Origin: an uncultured Saprospiraceae bacterium
GTDB lineage: Bacteria; Bacteroidota; Bacteroidia; Chitinophagales; Saprospiraceae
Direction: 5' to 3'
Length of the DNA stretch: 64,000 nucleotides
Assembly: GCA_937928405.1 (NCBI GenBank)
Contig: CALFWZ010000054.1
Coordinates: 1-64,000 of the forward strand
In this document: one piece after another, positions 17,762 through 26,316 of the stretch
How the letters are laid out: every line of letters starts with the position of its first letter
How positions within the stretch are numbered: position 1 is the first letter of the stretch
Notes under the pieces: generated by a model
The model's input: the letters and a program-made list of their open reading frames with translations, nothing else
Told to the model about the DNA's origin: nothing
Database searches by the model: none
Position numbers and translations under genes: made by a program

Positions 17762-17980
17762 GTGCACCGCTAGTGAAAGGTATCAAATTATTCTGGAGGG
17801 TGCAAGTTCCTTGTATGCGAGATTAGGGTTTTGAAGTACTAGCCAGTCGCAAGGGTGTTAGGAGTGATCCTAGATCTGAGGCCTAGTTGCAGACATACGG
17901 GGAAGCGAGACTACAAAAAAAAAACTGGTTCTGGCGAACAGGAATTTGATACAGTGGCTAAAAGAGTCGGGTTAGTAAAG
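17762..17980 (+). mobile_element. Group II intron 5' remnant (domain I), no reverse transcriptase
   Basis: The segment begins GTGCACCGC, close to the GUGYG 5' end of group II introns. It carries domain I landmarks in the usual order: AGTGAAAGGTATCAAA, GGAGGGTGCAAGTTCC, TACTAGCCAGTCGCAAGGGT, AGGAGTGATCCTAGATCTGA, GGGGAAGCGAGAC, and TCTGGCGAACAGGAATTTGA followed by TACAGTGGCT. The resemblance ends near 17980, right before the response-regulator stop. No maturase reading frame and no domain V hairpin with the AGC triad follow, so this is a decayed or truncated intron. The identification comes from recall of family sequences, not a search. Confidence 0.7.
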
Positions 17981-17993
17981 TACATTTTTAATT

Positions 17994-18611
17994 TTAGTCC
18001 ATCATCAAGCGCACTTTAGCTAGCAATTCGGAGCGGGAATGGACTTGTAGTTTATCATAAAGATTGCGTATGTGTGTTTTTACCGTATTGATACTTACGT
18101 AATTTTCTTTCGCAATTTGTTGGTTGTTTTTCCCCGAGTAAATGGCTTGTAGCATGTCAAATTCTTTTTGAGTAATGGTGGCGAGCAGTGCTTGATTGAG
18201 ATGATCTAAATTTAGCTGATGTTTAGATAGTGTTTTTGAAAAATTAAACAGTGCTATCTCTATCGTGCTAAACAAGCTGTTAAAATCGATGGGCTTAGTA
18301 ATGTATCCCAAAGGATGACTTGTTTTAGCTTGATCGATAGTCGTTTTGTCACTATAAGAGGTTAAAAAAATAAATGGGATATTTTTGTTCCTATTTATAA
18401 AATGAGCTAATTCAATCCCTTCATTTCCTTTACCTAAATTTATGTCAAGGAGGGCCAAGTCAACGGAAAAGGTGTTTAAGGCTTTTACTGCCTGCTCTTT
18501 GGTGTAACATATTTCTAAAACATGATACCCTTTCTCAAACAAAAAACTCGAGATGTCTTCGGCTATGATTAAGTCATCTTCTACCAATAAAATATTTACT
18601 TCACTATTCAT
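17994..18611 (-). CDS. LuxR-type response regulator
   Basis: The 205-residue two-component regulator has a receiver domain (1-120) with acidic pocket E11-D12-D13, phospho-acceptor D56 (LALLDINLG), T84 and K106 (YITKPID). A C-terminal LuxR/FixJ helix-turn-helix follows (about 142-200: LTATITQKEF-like scaffold, NNQQIAKENYVSINTVKTHI). It starts 2 bp after the stop of the TPR histidine kinase gene on the same strand, so the kinase is its partner. The target genes are unknown; the divergently oriented neighbours encode T9SS surface proteins, which are candidates. Its stop abuts the intron remnant. Confidence 0.93.
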   Translation of the reverse strand: MNSEVNILLVEDDLIIAEDISSFLFEKGYHVLEICYTKEQAVKALNTFSVDLALLDINLGKGNEGIELAHFINRNKNIPFIFLTSYSDKTTIDQAKTSHPLGYITKPIDFNSLFSTIEIALFNFSKTLSKHQLNLDHLNQALLATITQKEFDMLQAIYSGKNNQQIAKENYVSINTVKTHIRNLYDKLQVHSRSELLAKVRLMMD

Positions 18612-18613
18612 TT

Positions 18614-20392
18614 TTATTTATGCTTTGGTTGTTCAAAAGCTATTTGTAAAGTAGTACCATTTTCGTGAAGAATATTCAAGGTTGCGTTTAGTTTTTTAAC
18701 AAAAGCCTGAATCATTTTGAAACCGAAGGAATTTAATTGACGGAGTTCTTGTTCATCAGGCATGCCAATTCCATCATCGGATACTTGCAGCATTACTTTT
18801 CTCTTTTGTTCTTTCATGACAATTGAAATGGTGCCGCCTTCTTTTTCAGAAAATGCATGTTTAATGGCATTGTTAATCAGCTCATTCAGAATCAAACCTA
18901 ATGGTATTAATGTGTCCATATCCATTTTTATGGTTTGGATGTCAAGGTTGTAATTAATTTTGTTTTGATCAATCGAATAGGTCTTAAAAATGTAATCAAC
19001 TAGTTGATGAATGTAGTAGTGAGCATTGATATTGCTTAAGTCATTATTTTGATAGAGACTTTTGTGAATCAGCGCCATAGATTCCACTCTGTTCTTACTT
19101 TCCTGAATAGCTTCAATTGCTTTCGGATTTTTAATTCTTCTTTGCTGAATATTGAGTAGACTGGTGACTACCTGTAAATTGTTTTTGACGCGATGGTGAA
19201 TTTCTTTGAGTAGCAACTCCTTTTCTGCTAATGATTTTTTCTTTGTTTGAAAGGCATAAAATAAAACTAAAGCCAATAAACCCAGTCCGAGAATTCCTAA
19301 GGTATAAAAAAAAGATTGTCGACGTGATTGATTTAATTTAAATTTTTGAACTTCGTTTTGCGCATTGAGTAAATCTATTTTTTGTTGTTTTTTTTTAGTC
19401 TCAAATCGAGTCGTTGCTTCCACCATTGCTTTATCTTTTTCTTCATTAAAAAGAGAATCTTTTAGCACCACATGTGCTTCATACATTTCTAACCCTTCCT
19501 TGTATTGGCCAACTGCTGCATAGTAATTGGTCATGGCCTTAGTAGCGCCAATTTCTCTTTCCAGTGATTTGTATTCACGAGATAAACGTAGGGCTTTGTC
19601 CAGATAAGATTTGGCTTGATGTGGCGTCTTTAATTTAATGTAAGCTTTGCCAATGTTTGTATTGGCAATGGCTACTAAAGACATGTCCTTGTTGGGATCA
19701 ATGAAGTCAAGTGCTTTAATAGAAGACTCCAAGCTTTTCTTAAACTCTTTTAAATAGAGGTAGCTTGATCCTATATTAGCCAATGCTAGTCCTTGATGAT
19801 GTAAGTCTTTGTTTTTTTGATAATATTTTAAAGCTTTTTTATTGTAGACATTGCTTTTTTCGTATTCCTTAAGATTAAGATATTGTACGCCCAGATTGAT
19901 GTTTACATTGTTAATCCATTTTTCGTTTTTAATAGCTACGAAATAACGAAGTGCTTTGTGATAATATTCGACTGTTTCTGCTACTTTTTCTCGATAGAGA
20001 TAACAAGCACCTATGTTGTTGTATAATATACCGATGAATAAACTATCCTTGGCAGCTTCAAAAAACTCAATCGACTCCAAATAGTATTTCATCGCTTGTT
20101 CTGCATCGCCTCTGACATGATAGCACATGGCTCGAAAGTTCTTGCCTTTCCCCAAATATTTTTTAATACCTGTGTTTTGTGCAATCGAGTCGTAAGTTTC
20201 TGCAAATTGCAGTGATTGATCTGGATAATTCCATAAAGTATTTTTGATGAGTTCATTCAGAACCTCTAATTTGGCCGTATCTTCTTCCATCTCCATCTGG
20301 GCCAAAACAGTCAGCAAGCTGTCTGTATTTGAAAAGGCAGAAAAAGAAAATCCTAGAAAAAGGAGCAATGGAAATCCAATGATTTTTTTCAT
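18614..20392 (-). CDS. TPR-repeat sensor histidine kinase (HisKA_2 type)
   Basis: From the ATG at 20392 the product is about 592 residues: a signal peptide (about 1-20), six or so periplasmic TPR repeats (about 60-300), a coiled-coil linker, one transmembrane helix (SFFYTLGILGLGLLALVLFYAF), a HisKA_2 phospho-acceptor segment (KEIHHRVKNNLQVVTSLLNIQ, His in the IHHR motif), and a GHKL ATPase domain with N-box LILNELINNAIKHAF and G1 VSDDGIGMP. It should phosphorylate the LuxR-type regulator encoded 2 bp downstream. An in-frame ATG 13 codons upstream is less likely because it precedes the signal peptide. The domain plan matches that of the TPR-cyclase at 1128. Confidence 0.92.
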   Translation of the reverse strand: MKKIIGFPLLLFLGFSFSAFSNTDSLLTVLAQMEMEEDTAKLEVLNELIKNTLWNYPDQSLQFAETYDSIAQNTGIKKYLGKGKNFRAMCYHVRGDAEQAMKYYLESIEFFEAAKDSLFIGILYNNIGACYLYREKVAETVEYYHKALRYFVAIKNEKWINNVNINLGVQYLNLKEYEKSNVYNKKALKYYQKNKDLHHQGLALANIGSSYLYLKEFKKSLESSIKALDFIDPNKDMSLVAIANTNIGKAYIKLKTPHQAKSYLDKALRLSREYKSLEREIGATKAMTNYYAAVGQYKEGLEMYEAHVVLKDSLFNEEKDKAMVEATTRFETKKKQQKIDLLNAQNEVQKFKLNQSRRQSFFYTLGILGLGLLALVLFYAFQTKKKSLAEKELLLKEIHHRVKNNLQVVTSLLNIQQRRIKNPKAIEAIQESKNRVESMALIHKSLYQNNDLSNINAHYYIHQLVDYIFKTYSIDQNKINYNLDIQTIKMDMDTLIPLGLILNELINNAIKHAFSEKEGGTISIVMKEQKRKVMLQVSDDGIGMPDEQELRQLNSFGFKMIQAFVKKLNATLNILHENGTTLQIAFEQPKHK

Positions 20393-20545
20393 TTGATAAA
20401 ATTTGAAAAGCTGGGGTAGGAGTATTAGCAAATTTACTAAAAACTAGTTGAAATAATGATTCTTAGTTCATCCGTTCTTTTTAAGATCAGTTCATAACCG
20501 GTATGGATCAAAATATCACCTTTTTGGGTGAAAAATTCTAGCGCG

Positions 20546-20593
20546 TTTTTTTTCAATTTTGCAGTCTTATTTTTAATTTAAAAACTCCTCCAA
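20546..20593 (+). promoter_or_regulatory. Leader of tandem copy 1, shared with copy 2
   Basis: The 48 bases before the ATG carry TTTTGCAGTCTTATTTTTAA followed by A-rich sequence and CTCCAAATG, nearly identical to the leader of copy 2 at 22565-22613. The conservation outside the coding sequence suggests a promoter and untranslated leader copied with the gene; exact -33 and -7 boxes are not certain. Confidence 0.45.
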
Positions 20594-22528
20594 ATGAAAA
20601 TCTATTCTTTATTTTTTATCTGTTTATTTTTTGCATTCACCACGAATGCGCAAACTATTTTTTGGACTGGCAATAGTTCTCAACATTGGGAAGATCCAGA
20701 CAACTGGGACACCAATACTATTCCTGGCCCCAATGATGATGTCTATATCGGTTCTACCTCAGATCCAGTTATTTATGAAATGGAGAGCAGCACTATTAAA
20801 AGTCTTCTTCTAGGTGGAACGGCTCAAGTGATCATTGAAAAAGAAGCAACCTTAGAAATGTATAAACCCAATAATCGAGGAATCAGAATTAATAATAATG
20901 CCTCGTTAACCAATAAAGGAACCCTGTCGTTTGCCAGTATCCCTGGAGAAGGGATTTTGGTGAGAGGAAGCTTTGTGAACGAAGGAACAGGACTAATGAA
21001 GTTTAAAGCAGTTAATAGAGAGGCGATAGAGGTATCTACTGGAAGCTTCTCAAATCATGGATATGTACATCTATTGGGTGGGAACATAGGGCCAGCGAAC
21101 GTAGGGCAAGGAATCTATGTTAATAACAATAGTTCTATGATCAATACAGGTGTGATAGAAATAGAGCAAGGCTATCCAGGACATTTTAGGGTTAATAATA
21201 ATTCGAATGTTGCTAATAATGGGCTGATGGACTTTAGGACTATCAATGTTTATTCATTACAAATATTTAATGGAAGTGCTTTTTTCAATCTTTCTAATGC
21301 TATTCTTGACATAGAAAGCTTTACGGATGGCTTTCCAACCATATATACTTTATTCGGTAGTACTTTTGAAAATGAGGGAAGGATTGATATCTTATTGGCG
21401 GTCAACAATCCAGCTACAACAGTAGGAATTGCTGTGGCAGGTACCTCTTTTGATAATCATAGTAATGGCGTTATTAATGTTAAAGGTTACACAAGAGGGA
21501 TAAACGTAAGTCAAGGTACAAAATTTAATAACTTTGGTCATCTAAATCTTATTGATTGTATTGGATATGGGGTTTGGAACGAGGGTGATTTTAATAATTA
21601 TGGCGCTTTAAATTTATCTGGTATAACTGGATTCAGAAACCAACTTACTGGGTCTTTAAACAATGATGGAGGAGTGATCACGGATCAAGGGTCATCATTG
21701 AATTCTATTCAAAATGCTGGTTATATAGCCAATAAAACTTGTAGTGATATTATTGTAAAAAAGAGGATTAATATGGTACAGCAAGGAACCATTAATAATT
21801 ATGGTTATCTAGCTTGTATTGAGGACGGTAGCAGCTTTGGTCGTGCGAATCATCTTTTTAATTATGGAATTATTAATGATCCATTTGACCGTTTTATAAA
21901 CACCTTCGATAATCAGGGTGTTTATATTGGATCGCTTGACAACCTCGTTGCTGATTTCTTTTTTGAATTTGTGCTTGATATAGCTTTCGCTAATAGTTTC
22001 GATTTTGAAGTTGACGAAAACTGGTATTCCCAACCTCCTTTTAATAACACTAACTACGTTGGTTTTTATGATCAACCGTCTAATTTATTTTGGTTGGACG
22101 AGGATTATAGCACGAATCCTTTACCCTATTATTATACCACCATTACCCACCTGCCAAGCGGTTGTGATAAAATCGTAAAAATTCGAGTCAATCCTGCTGT
22201 ATTGCCACCTTCTGCCGCTGCCCTTCCTCCTGGGTCTGGCTTAACTGATGCGCAAGGAGTCCTTATGAAATCAAATTCACCAATCGAATTGTCTGTTTTT
22301 CCAAATCCAAGTGCGGGTAATTTTGTCGTTCAGTTTCCTAAAAATAGCAAAGGTGAATTGGAGGTTCGAGTTATTGATTTGCAAGGGCGCGTAATTGCCA
22401 AATATCAAAAAACGGAACAAGCTGCTTTGTCGATTGACCTAGAAGGGCAGTTAGCTGCTGGTCTATATTTGTTGCAGGTCTCTCAACAAGGAGCAGTGGT
22501 TAGTACAGAGCGCGTGGTGGTAGAATAG
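20594..22528 (+). CDS. T9SS-exported surface protein, tandem copy 1
   Basis: The 644-residue protein has a signal peptide (1-19, ending TNAQ) and a WTGNSSQHWEDPDNWDTNTIPGP stretch typical of secreted beta-helix proteins of Bacteroidota. A long region of short, asparagine/glycine-rich repeats follows (about 60-450: units such as LTNKGTLSF, FSNHGYVHL, FNNYGALNL), probably a right-handed parallel beta-helix. The C-terminal type A T9SS sorting domain (about 570-644) has VFPNPSAGNFVVQF and GLYLLQV. It is therefore predicted to cross the outer membrane and be attached or released. A paralogue with a near-identical leader follows 86 bp downstream. Specific binding or enzymatic function cannot be told. 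Confidence 0.85.
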   Translation: MKIYSLFFICLFFAFTTNAQTIFWTGNSSQHWEDPDNWDTNTIPGPNDDVYIGSTSDPVIYEMESSTIKSLLLGGTAQVIIEKEATLEMYKPNNRGIRINNNASLTNKGTLSFASIPGEGILVRGSFVNEGTGLMKFKAVNREAIEVSTGSFSNHGYVHLLGGNIGPANVGQGIYVNNNSSMINTGVIEIEQGYPGHFRVNNNSNVANNGLMDFRTINVYSLQIFNGSAFFNLSNAILDIESFTDGFPTIYTLFGSTFENEGRIDILLAVNNPATTVGIAVAGTSFDNHSNGVINVKGYTRGINVSQGTKFNNFGHLNLIDCIGYGVWNEGDFNNYGALNLSGITGFRNQLTGSLNNDGGVITDQGSSLNSIQNAGYIANKTCSDIIVKKRINMVQQGTINNYGYLACIEDGSSFGRANHLFNYGIINDPFDRFINTFDNQGVYIGSLDNLVADFFFEFVLDIAFANSFDFEVDENWYSQPPFNNTNYVGFYDQPSNLFWLDEDYSTNPLPYYYTTITHLPSGCDKIVKIRVNPAVLPPSAAALPPGSGLTDAQGVLMKSNSPIELSVFPNPSAGNFVVQFPKNSKGELEVRVIDLQGRVIAKYQKTEQAALSIDLEGQLAAGLYLLQVSQQGAVVSTERVVVE

Positions 22529-22564
22529 TAATAATTGATTGTTGAGTTATAGATAAAACCAGAT

Positions 22565-22613
22565 CGTTTTTTCAAAATTTTGCAGTCTTATTTTTAATCT
22601 AAAAACCCTCCAA
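22565..22613 (+). promoter_or_regulatory. Leader of tandem copy 2, shared with copy 1
   Basis: This repeats the TTTTGCAGTCTTATTTTTAA word and the CCTCCAAATG start context of copy 1 with only a few changes, right after a divergent spacer of some 35 bases. Confidence 0.45.
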
Positions 22614-24542
22614 ATGAAAATCTATTCTTTATTTTTTATCTGTTTGTTTTTTGCATTCACTACGAAAGCGCAAACGATTACTTGGACTGGCAATAGTTCT
22701 CAGAATTGGGAAAATCCAGACAATTGGGATAGCAATACTATTCCCGGTCCCGATGATGAGGTTGTTATCGATATTACCTCCGGTCCAGTTTTATATGATA
22801 TGCAGAGTAGCACGATCAAGAGTCTTACTTTAAGTGGAACGGCTCAACTCGTCATTGAAAGACGGGCAACCTTAGAAATATACAAACCCAATTTTCGAGG
22901 AATCTGGGTTTCTTCCAATGCCGCTTTAACCAATCATGGAAACCTATTATTTTCATCTATCCCTAGTGAAGGAATATTGGTAGAAGGAAACTTAGTGAAC
23001 CAAAGAAGAGGAATCATGGAATTTAAGGAAGTTAATCTAAGAGCGATCATCGTACGTTCTGGAAACTTCTCTAATCACGGATATGTACAGATGTTGAAAG
23101 CGAACGTAGGGCAAGGAATATCAGTTGATAACAATAGTTGGATGATCAATACGGGTGGTATTGAAATAGAAAAAGGCTATCCGGGAAATTTTCAAATTTC
23201 TAATAATTCGCAGGTTTTCAATAGTGGACTAATGGATTTTAGCATTATTCATACAATGCCATTTCGAATGACCAGTAACTGTTCTTTTTTTAATGCTTCC
23301 AAAGCTAGCCTAAAGATAGAACGCTTTTCTTCTAGTTCTTCAGCCATGTTTATTAGTAATGGGAGTGTTTTTGAAAATGAAGGATTGATCGGTCTCCAAA
23401 ATAAATCTAGGAACCTCAACCCGACTACAGGGATCCAATTGCGAAGTAAAACTTTTGATAATCTTAATGATGGAATTATCAATGTTCAAGGTTTTTCAAC
23501 AGGAATATTAGTAGACGCCAATCAAAAATTCAATAATTATGGACAAATAAATATTATGGATGGTGGTGATACTGGAATTTTGAACAGGGGTAGTTTTAAT
23601 AATCATGGTGCGTTGAGTTTAACTGGCGATACTAGATTTAGAAACGATGTCACTGGTAGTTTAATCAATGATGGCGGACTGATTACAGAAGAAGGAATAT
23701 CAATTACCTTTATTCAAAATCAAGGACAAATAATCAATAAAGTTTGTAGTGATATTATTGGCAAAAGCAAATTCCTCCTATTAGCCACAGGAAGCATGAA
23801 AAATTATGGTTATCTCGCTTGTGTGGAGGATGGTGGCCAATTTGGTAACTTTGATCATATTCTAAATTATGGAATTATTAATGATCCATTCGACCGTTTT
23901 AGACAAGCCATTGTTAATCAGGGAATTTATATTGGACCACTTGACAACTTAGTGCTAGATATTATTTTTGAATCTGCCCTTGAGATAGCCAATAATAATG
24001 ATTTTGAAATTGATGATGACTGGTACTCACAAACGCCTTTTAATAATACCAACTATATTGGTTATTATGATCTTTCGTTCAATGAACTTCAGTTGGAAGA
24101 TGATTATAGCACGAATCCTTTACCCTATTATTATACCACCATTACGCACTTGCCAAGCGGTTGTGAAAAGATCGTAAAAATTCGAATCGACCCTGCGGTA
24201 CTTCCTCCTGCTGGCGCTGCACTTCCTCCTGAGTCTGGCTTAATTGATACGCCAGAAATCTTTACTAATTCAAACTCCACGATTGAGCTATCTGTTTTTC
24301 CAAATCCAAGTGCGGGTAATTTCATCCTTCAGTTTCCTGACAATAGAAAAGGCGAATTGGAGATTCGAGTACTTGACTTCCAAGGGCGAATAGTTGCCGA
24401 ATATCAAAGAACGGAAGTAGCTTCTTTGCCAATCGACTTAGAAGGGCAGTTGTCTTCTGGCATGTATTTGCTTCAGGTTGCTCAACAAGGAGAAGTGATT
24501 GGAACAGAGCGGGTGGTGGTAGAAGGTGGATCTAGAAAATAG
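22614..24542 (+). CDS. T9SS-exported surface protein, tandem copy 2
   Basis: The 642-residue paralogue of the preceding gene has the same signal peptide (two substitutions), the same WTGNSSQNWENPDNWDSN opening, the same N/G-rich beta-helix repeats, and a type A sorting domain (VFPNPSAGNFILQF, GMYLLQV). The ends are most alike, while the middle (about 200-360) has diverged strongly, as expected if the two bind different ligands or face immune- or phage-like pressure. The 5' leader is duplicated too, so both copies may be co-regulated. A third exported protein follows on the same strand. The copies are long enough for recombination between them. Confidence 0.85.
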   Translation: MKIYSLFFICLFFAFTTKAQTITWTGNSSQNWENPDNWDSNTIPGPDDEVVIDITSGPVLYDMQSSTIKSLTLSGTAQLVIERRATLEIYKPNFRGIWVSSNAALTNHGNLLFSSIPSEGILVEGNLVNQRRGIMEFKEVNLRAIIVRSGNFSNHGYVQMLKANVGQGISVDNNSWMINTGGIEIEKGYPGNFQISNNSQVFNSGLMDFSIIHTMPFRMTSNCSFFNASKASLKIERFSSSSSAMFISNGSVFENEGLIGLQNKSRNLNPTTGIQLRSKTFDNLNDGIINVQGFSTGILVDANQKFNNYGQINIMDGGDTGILNRGSFNNHGALSLTGDTRFRNDVTGSLINDGGLITEEGISITFIQNQGQIINKVCSDIIGKSKFLLLATGSMKNYGYLACVEDGGQFGNFDHILNYGIINDPFDRFRQAIVNQGIYIGPLDNLVLDIIFESALEIANNNDFEIDDDWYSQTPFNNTNYIGYYDLSFNELQLEDDYSTNPLPYYYTTITHLPSGCEKIVKIRIDPAVLPPAGAALPPESGLIDTPEIFTNSNSTIELSVFPNPSAGNFILQFPDNRKGELEIRVLDFQGRIVAEYQRTEVASLPIDLEGQLSSGMYLLQVAQQGEVIGTERVVVEGGSRK

Positions 24543-24582
24543 CCCCTTTTGAAATATTGCAGTAATCGCAATAAGGATTGGT

Positions 24583-24613
24583 TGCAGCGTCTCGATCAAG
24601 GGTTGAGGCGCTG
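24583..24613 (+). terminator. Hairpin after tandem copy 2
   Basis: A 9-bp stem (CAGCGTCTC with GAGGCGCTG, one wobble) lies 40 bases past the stop of copy 2. No T-run follows, so it may be a transcript-end or stabilising hairpin rather than a classic terminator. Confidence 0.35.
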
Positions 24614-24669
24614 TGATTAAATGTTATAACCTCTTATCGTGTTTATGTGTTTACAAAAATTAAATAATC

Positions 24670-25200
24670 ATGCATTTAAAAAATGGACTACTTATCTTTT
24701 TTACCCTTTTAATTCTATCTAATCTGTCTGCTCAAAATGTTGGCATCGGGGAGCCAAATCCTTCTGAGAAATTAGAAGTCAATGGTAGAATAGCGGCAAA
24801 GGGATATAAGAACTCTATCTTTACGGCAGCAGGTGCTAGTAGTATAACTGTTCTCGAAGAATTCGACTGGATAGATATCGACGGACTTTCCGTTACCATT
24901 ACATTAGATGCTCCCACAACCGTAATTATATCTTCAAAAGTACATTGTCGGGCTTTTTCCTCTAATTCAATTATGGCAACTAGATTATTCATTGATGGTA
25001 CAGACTATGACCCTACAAAAAACACAATATTTGTAAATATAGATAGGACAATTGATAATGAGCATATATTAGAACTAGGTGCTGGCACTCATACAATCAA
25101 AACTCAGTGGAAAATAATATCAGGCACTGGATGGTTTAGTGATGTAGATGCTAACACCGAACGAAAACTTCAGGTGCTCGTTTTCGGAGAAGCAAACTGA
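24670..25200 (+). CDS. Exported protein with tail-fibre-like head
   Basis: The 176-residue protein has a signal peptide (about 1-21, ending LSAQ). A short segment NVGIGEPNPSEKLEVNGRI follows, which resembles the start of Bacteroidota tail-fibre-like surface proteins. The rest is a beta-rich domain (about 50-176) with VTITLDAPTTVIISSKVHCR and GAGTHTIKTQWKI, possibly a jelly-roll. No sorting domain is visible, so it may stay in the periplasm or depend on another route. It lies in the cluster of T9SS proteins, 127 bp after copy 2. The function is unknown. Confidence 0.7.
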   Translation: MHLKNGLLIFFTLLILSNLSAQNVGIGEPNPSEKLEVNGRIAAKGYKNSIFTAAGASSITVLEEFDWIDIDGLSVTITLDAPTTVIISSKVHCRAFSSNSIMATRLFIDGTDYDPTKNTIFVNIDRTIDNEHILELGAGTHTIKTQWKIISGTGWFSDVDANTERKLQVLVFGEAN

Positions 25201-25238
25201 TAGAAATTCTGCTAATTTTCATGAAATATTAAAAAGAC

Positions 25239-26230
25239 ATGGCAAAAAATATGCACTTCTGGTTATTCTGTATTTTTCTATTTATTTCTTCACAAATCTA
25301 TAGTCAGATTACTATTCAAAATGGCGCACAGTTAACCGTACTATCTGGGGAAGAAATTACTATTGAAGGCGGAGTAGTTAATGCTGGTGTAGTTTCTGGA
25401 AAAGGGTTATTCACTATTGGAGATGATTTTATCAACCAAGGTACGCTTGCCATTGAAATTGATGCAGTAGGACATACTACTTTTAATGTAGGTAATGAAC
25501 TTACTTTAAACGGAACATTTACTGTCACCGATAATTCTATTCCATCAAATGGTGACCAAATAACCATAGCGACAGCCGGATCTACTATTACCTCCTCTTT
25601 CTCATCTCAAACCTTGAAAGTAATAACTGGTTTGCTAATTATAATCTACCTAACGCTGGAGAATTTACCATTTCTTATTTAAGTACGCTTCCAGTGGAGC
25701 TAATTAACTTTCGTGGACAATATGTCGAAGAAGAAATACAAATAGATTGGCAAACTGCCTCTGAGCAAAACAATAAGGGGTTTCTCCTTCAACGAAGTAG
25801 AAATGTAATTGATTGGGAAAATTTGAGTTTTGTAGAAGGTATGGGAACTACCTCTGAGTTGCAGCATTATACTTACATTGATCGTTATCCATTGATTGGA
25901 ATTAATTATTATCGCTTAAAGCAAATTGATTTTGATGAGCATTATGAATTTTCTGAGATTATTAACGTTAATAATACTTTCCAATCAAGTGAGATTATTA
26001 TTTTCCCTAATCCAACATCTGATGTACTCCATGTTGATTTATCAACACTGCTGGAACAAACGACTACTATACAATTGATTAATAATTTTGGGCAAGTTGT
26101 TTTTGAGACAAAAAGAGAGGAACAGAGTTTCCCATTAGACCTGTCTTCCTACCCGAGTGGGCCTTACCACTTACAATTCATACAAAACCAAAGGCAGATT
26201 TCGAAAAAGATTTTTATCCAAAAATTGTAA
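25239..26230 (+). pseudogene. Frameshifted T9SS-secreted protein
   Basis: Two frames together encode one T9SS cargo protein. The first (25239-25682) has a signal peptide and beta-repeat sequence (ITIEGGVVNAGVVSGKGLF) up to SSQT at 25613. From 25616 the other frame continues sensibly as ESNNWFANYNLPNAGEFTIS and on into STLPVELINFRGQYVEEEIQ, then a type A sorting domain (IFPNPTSDVLHVDL, SGPYHLQFI) ending at 26230. One base is missing at about 25613-25616. The downstream part has no start of its own with a signal peptide. It is either a recent pseudogene or an error in the assembled sequence; both parts keep good codon structure, so the break is young. Confidence 0.8.
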
Positions 26231-26316
26231 CCCGATTCATAAATAATCTCAGGGCTTTAATTTTTCCTAAATTCATTGACTTTAAATAGTTTCAATATCA
26301 ATATTTCAACAAAAAA

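Noticed and set aside
25694-26230. The sorting-domain part as a separate gene
   Set aside because: It has no signal peptide of its own, and the preceding bases continue the same protein in this frame from about 25616.
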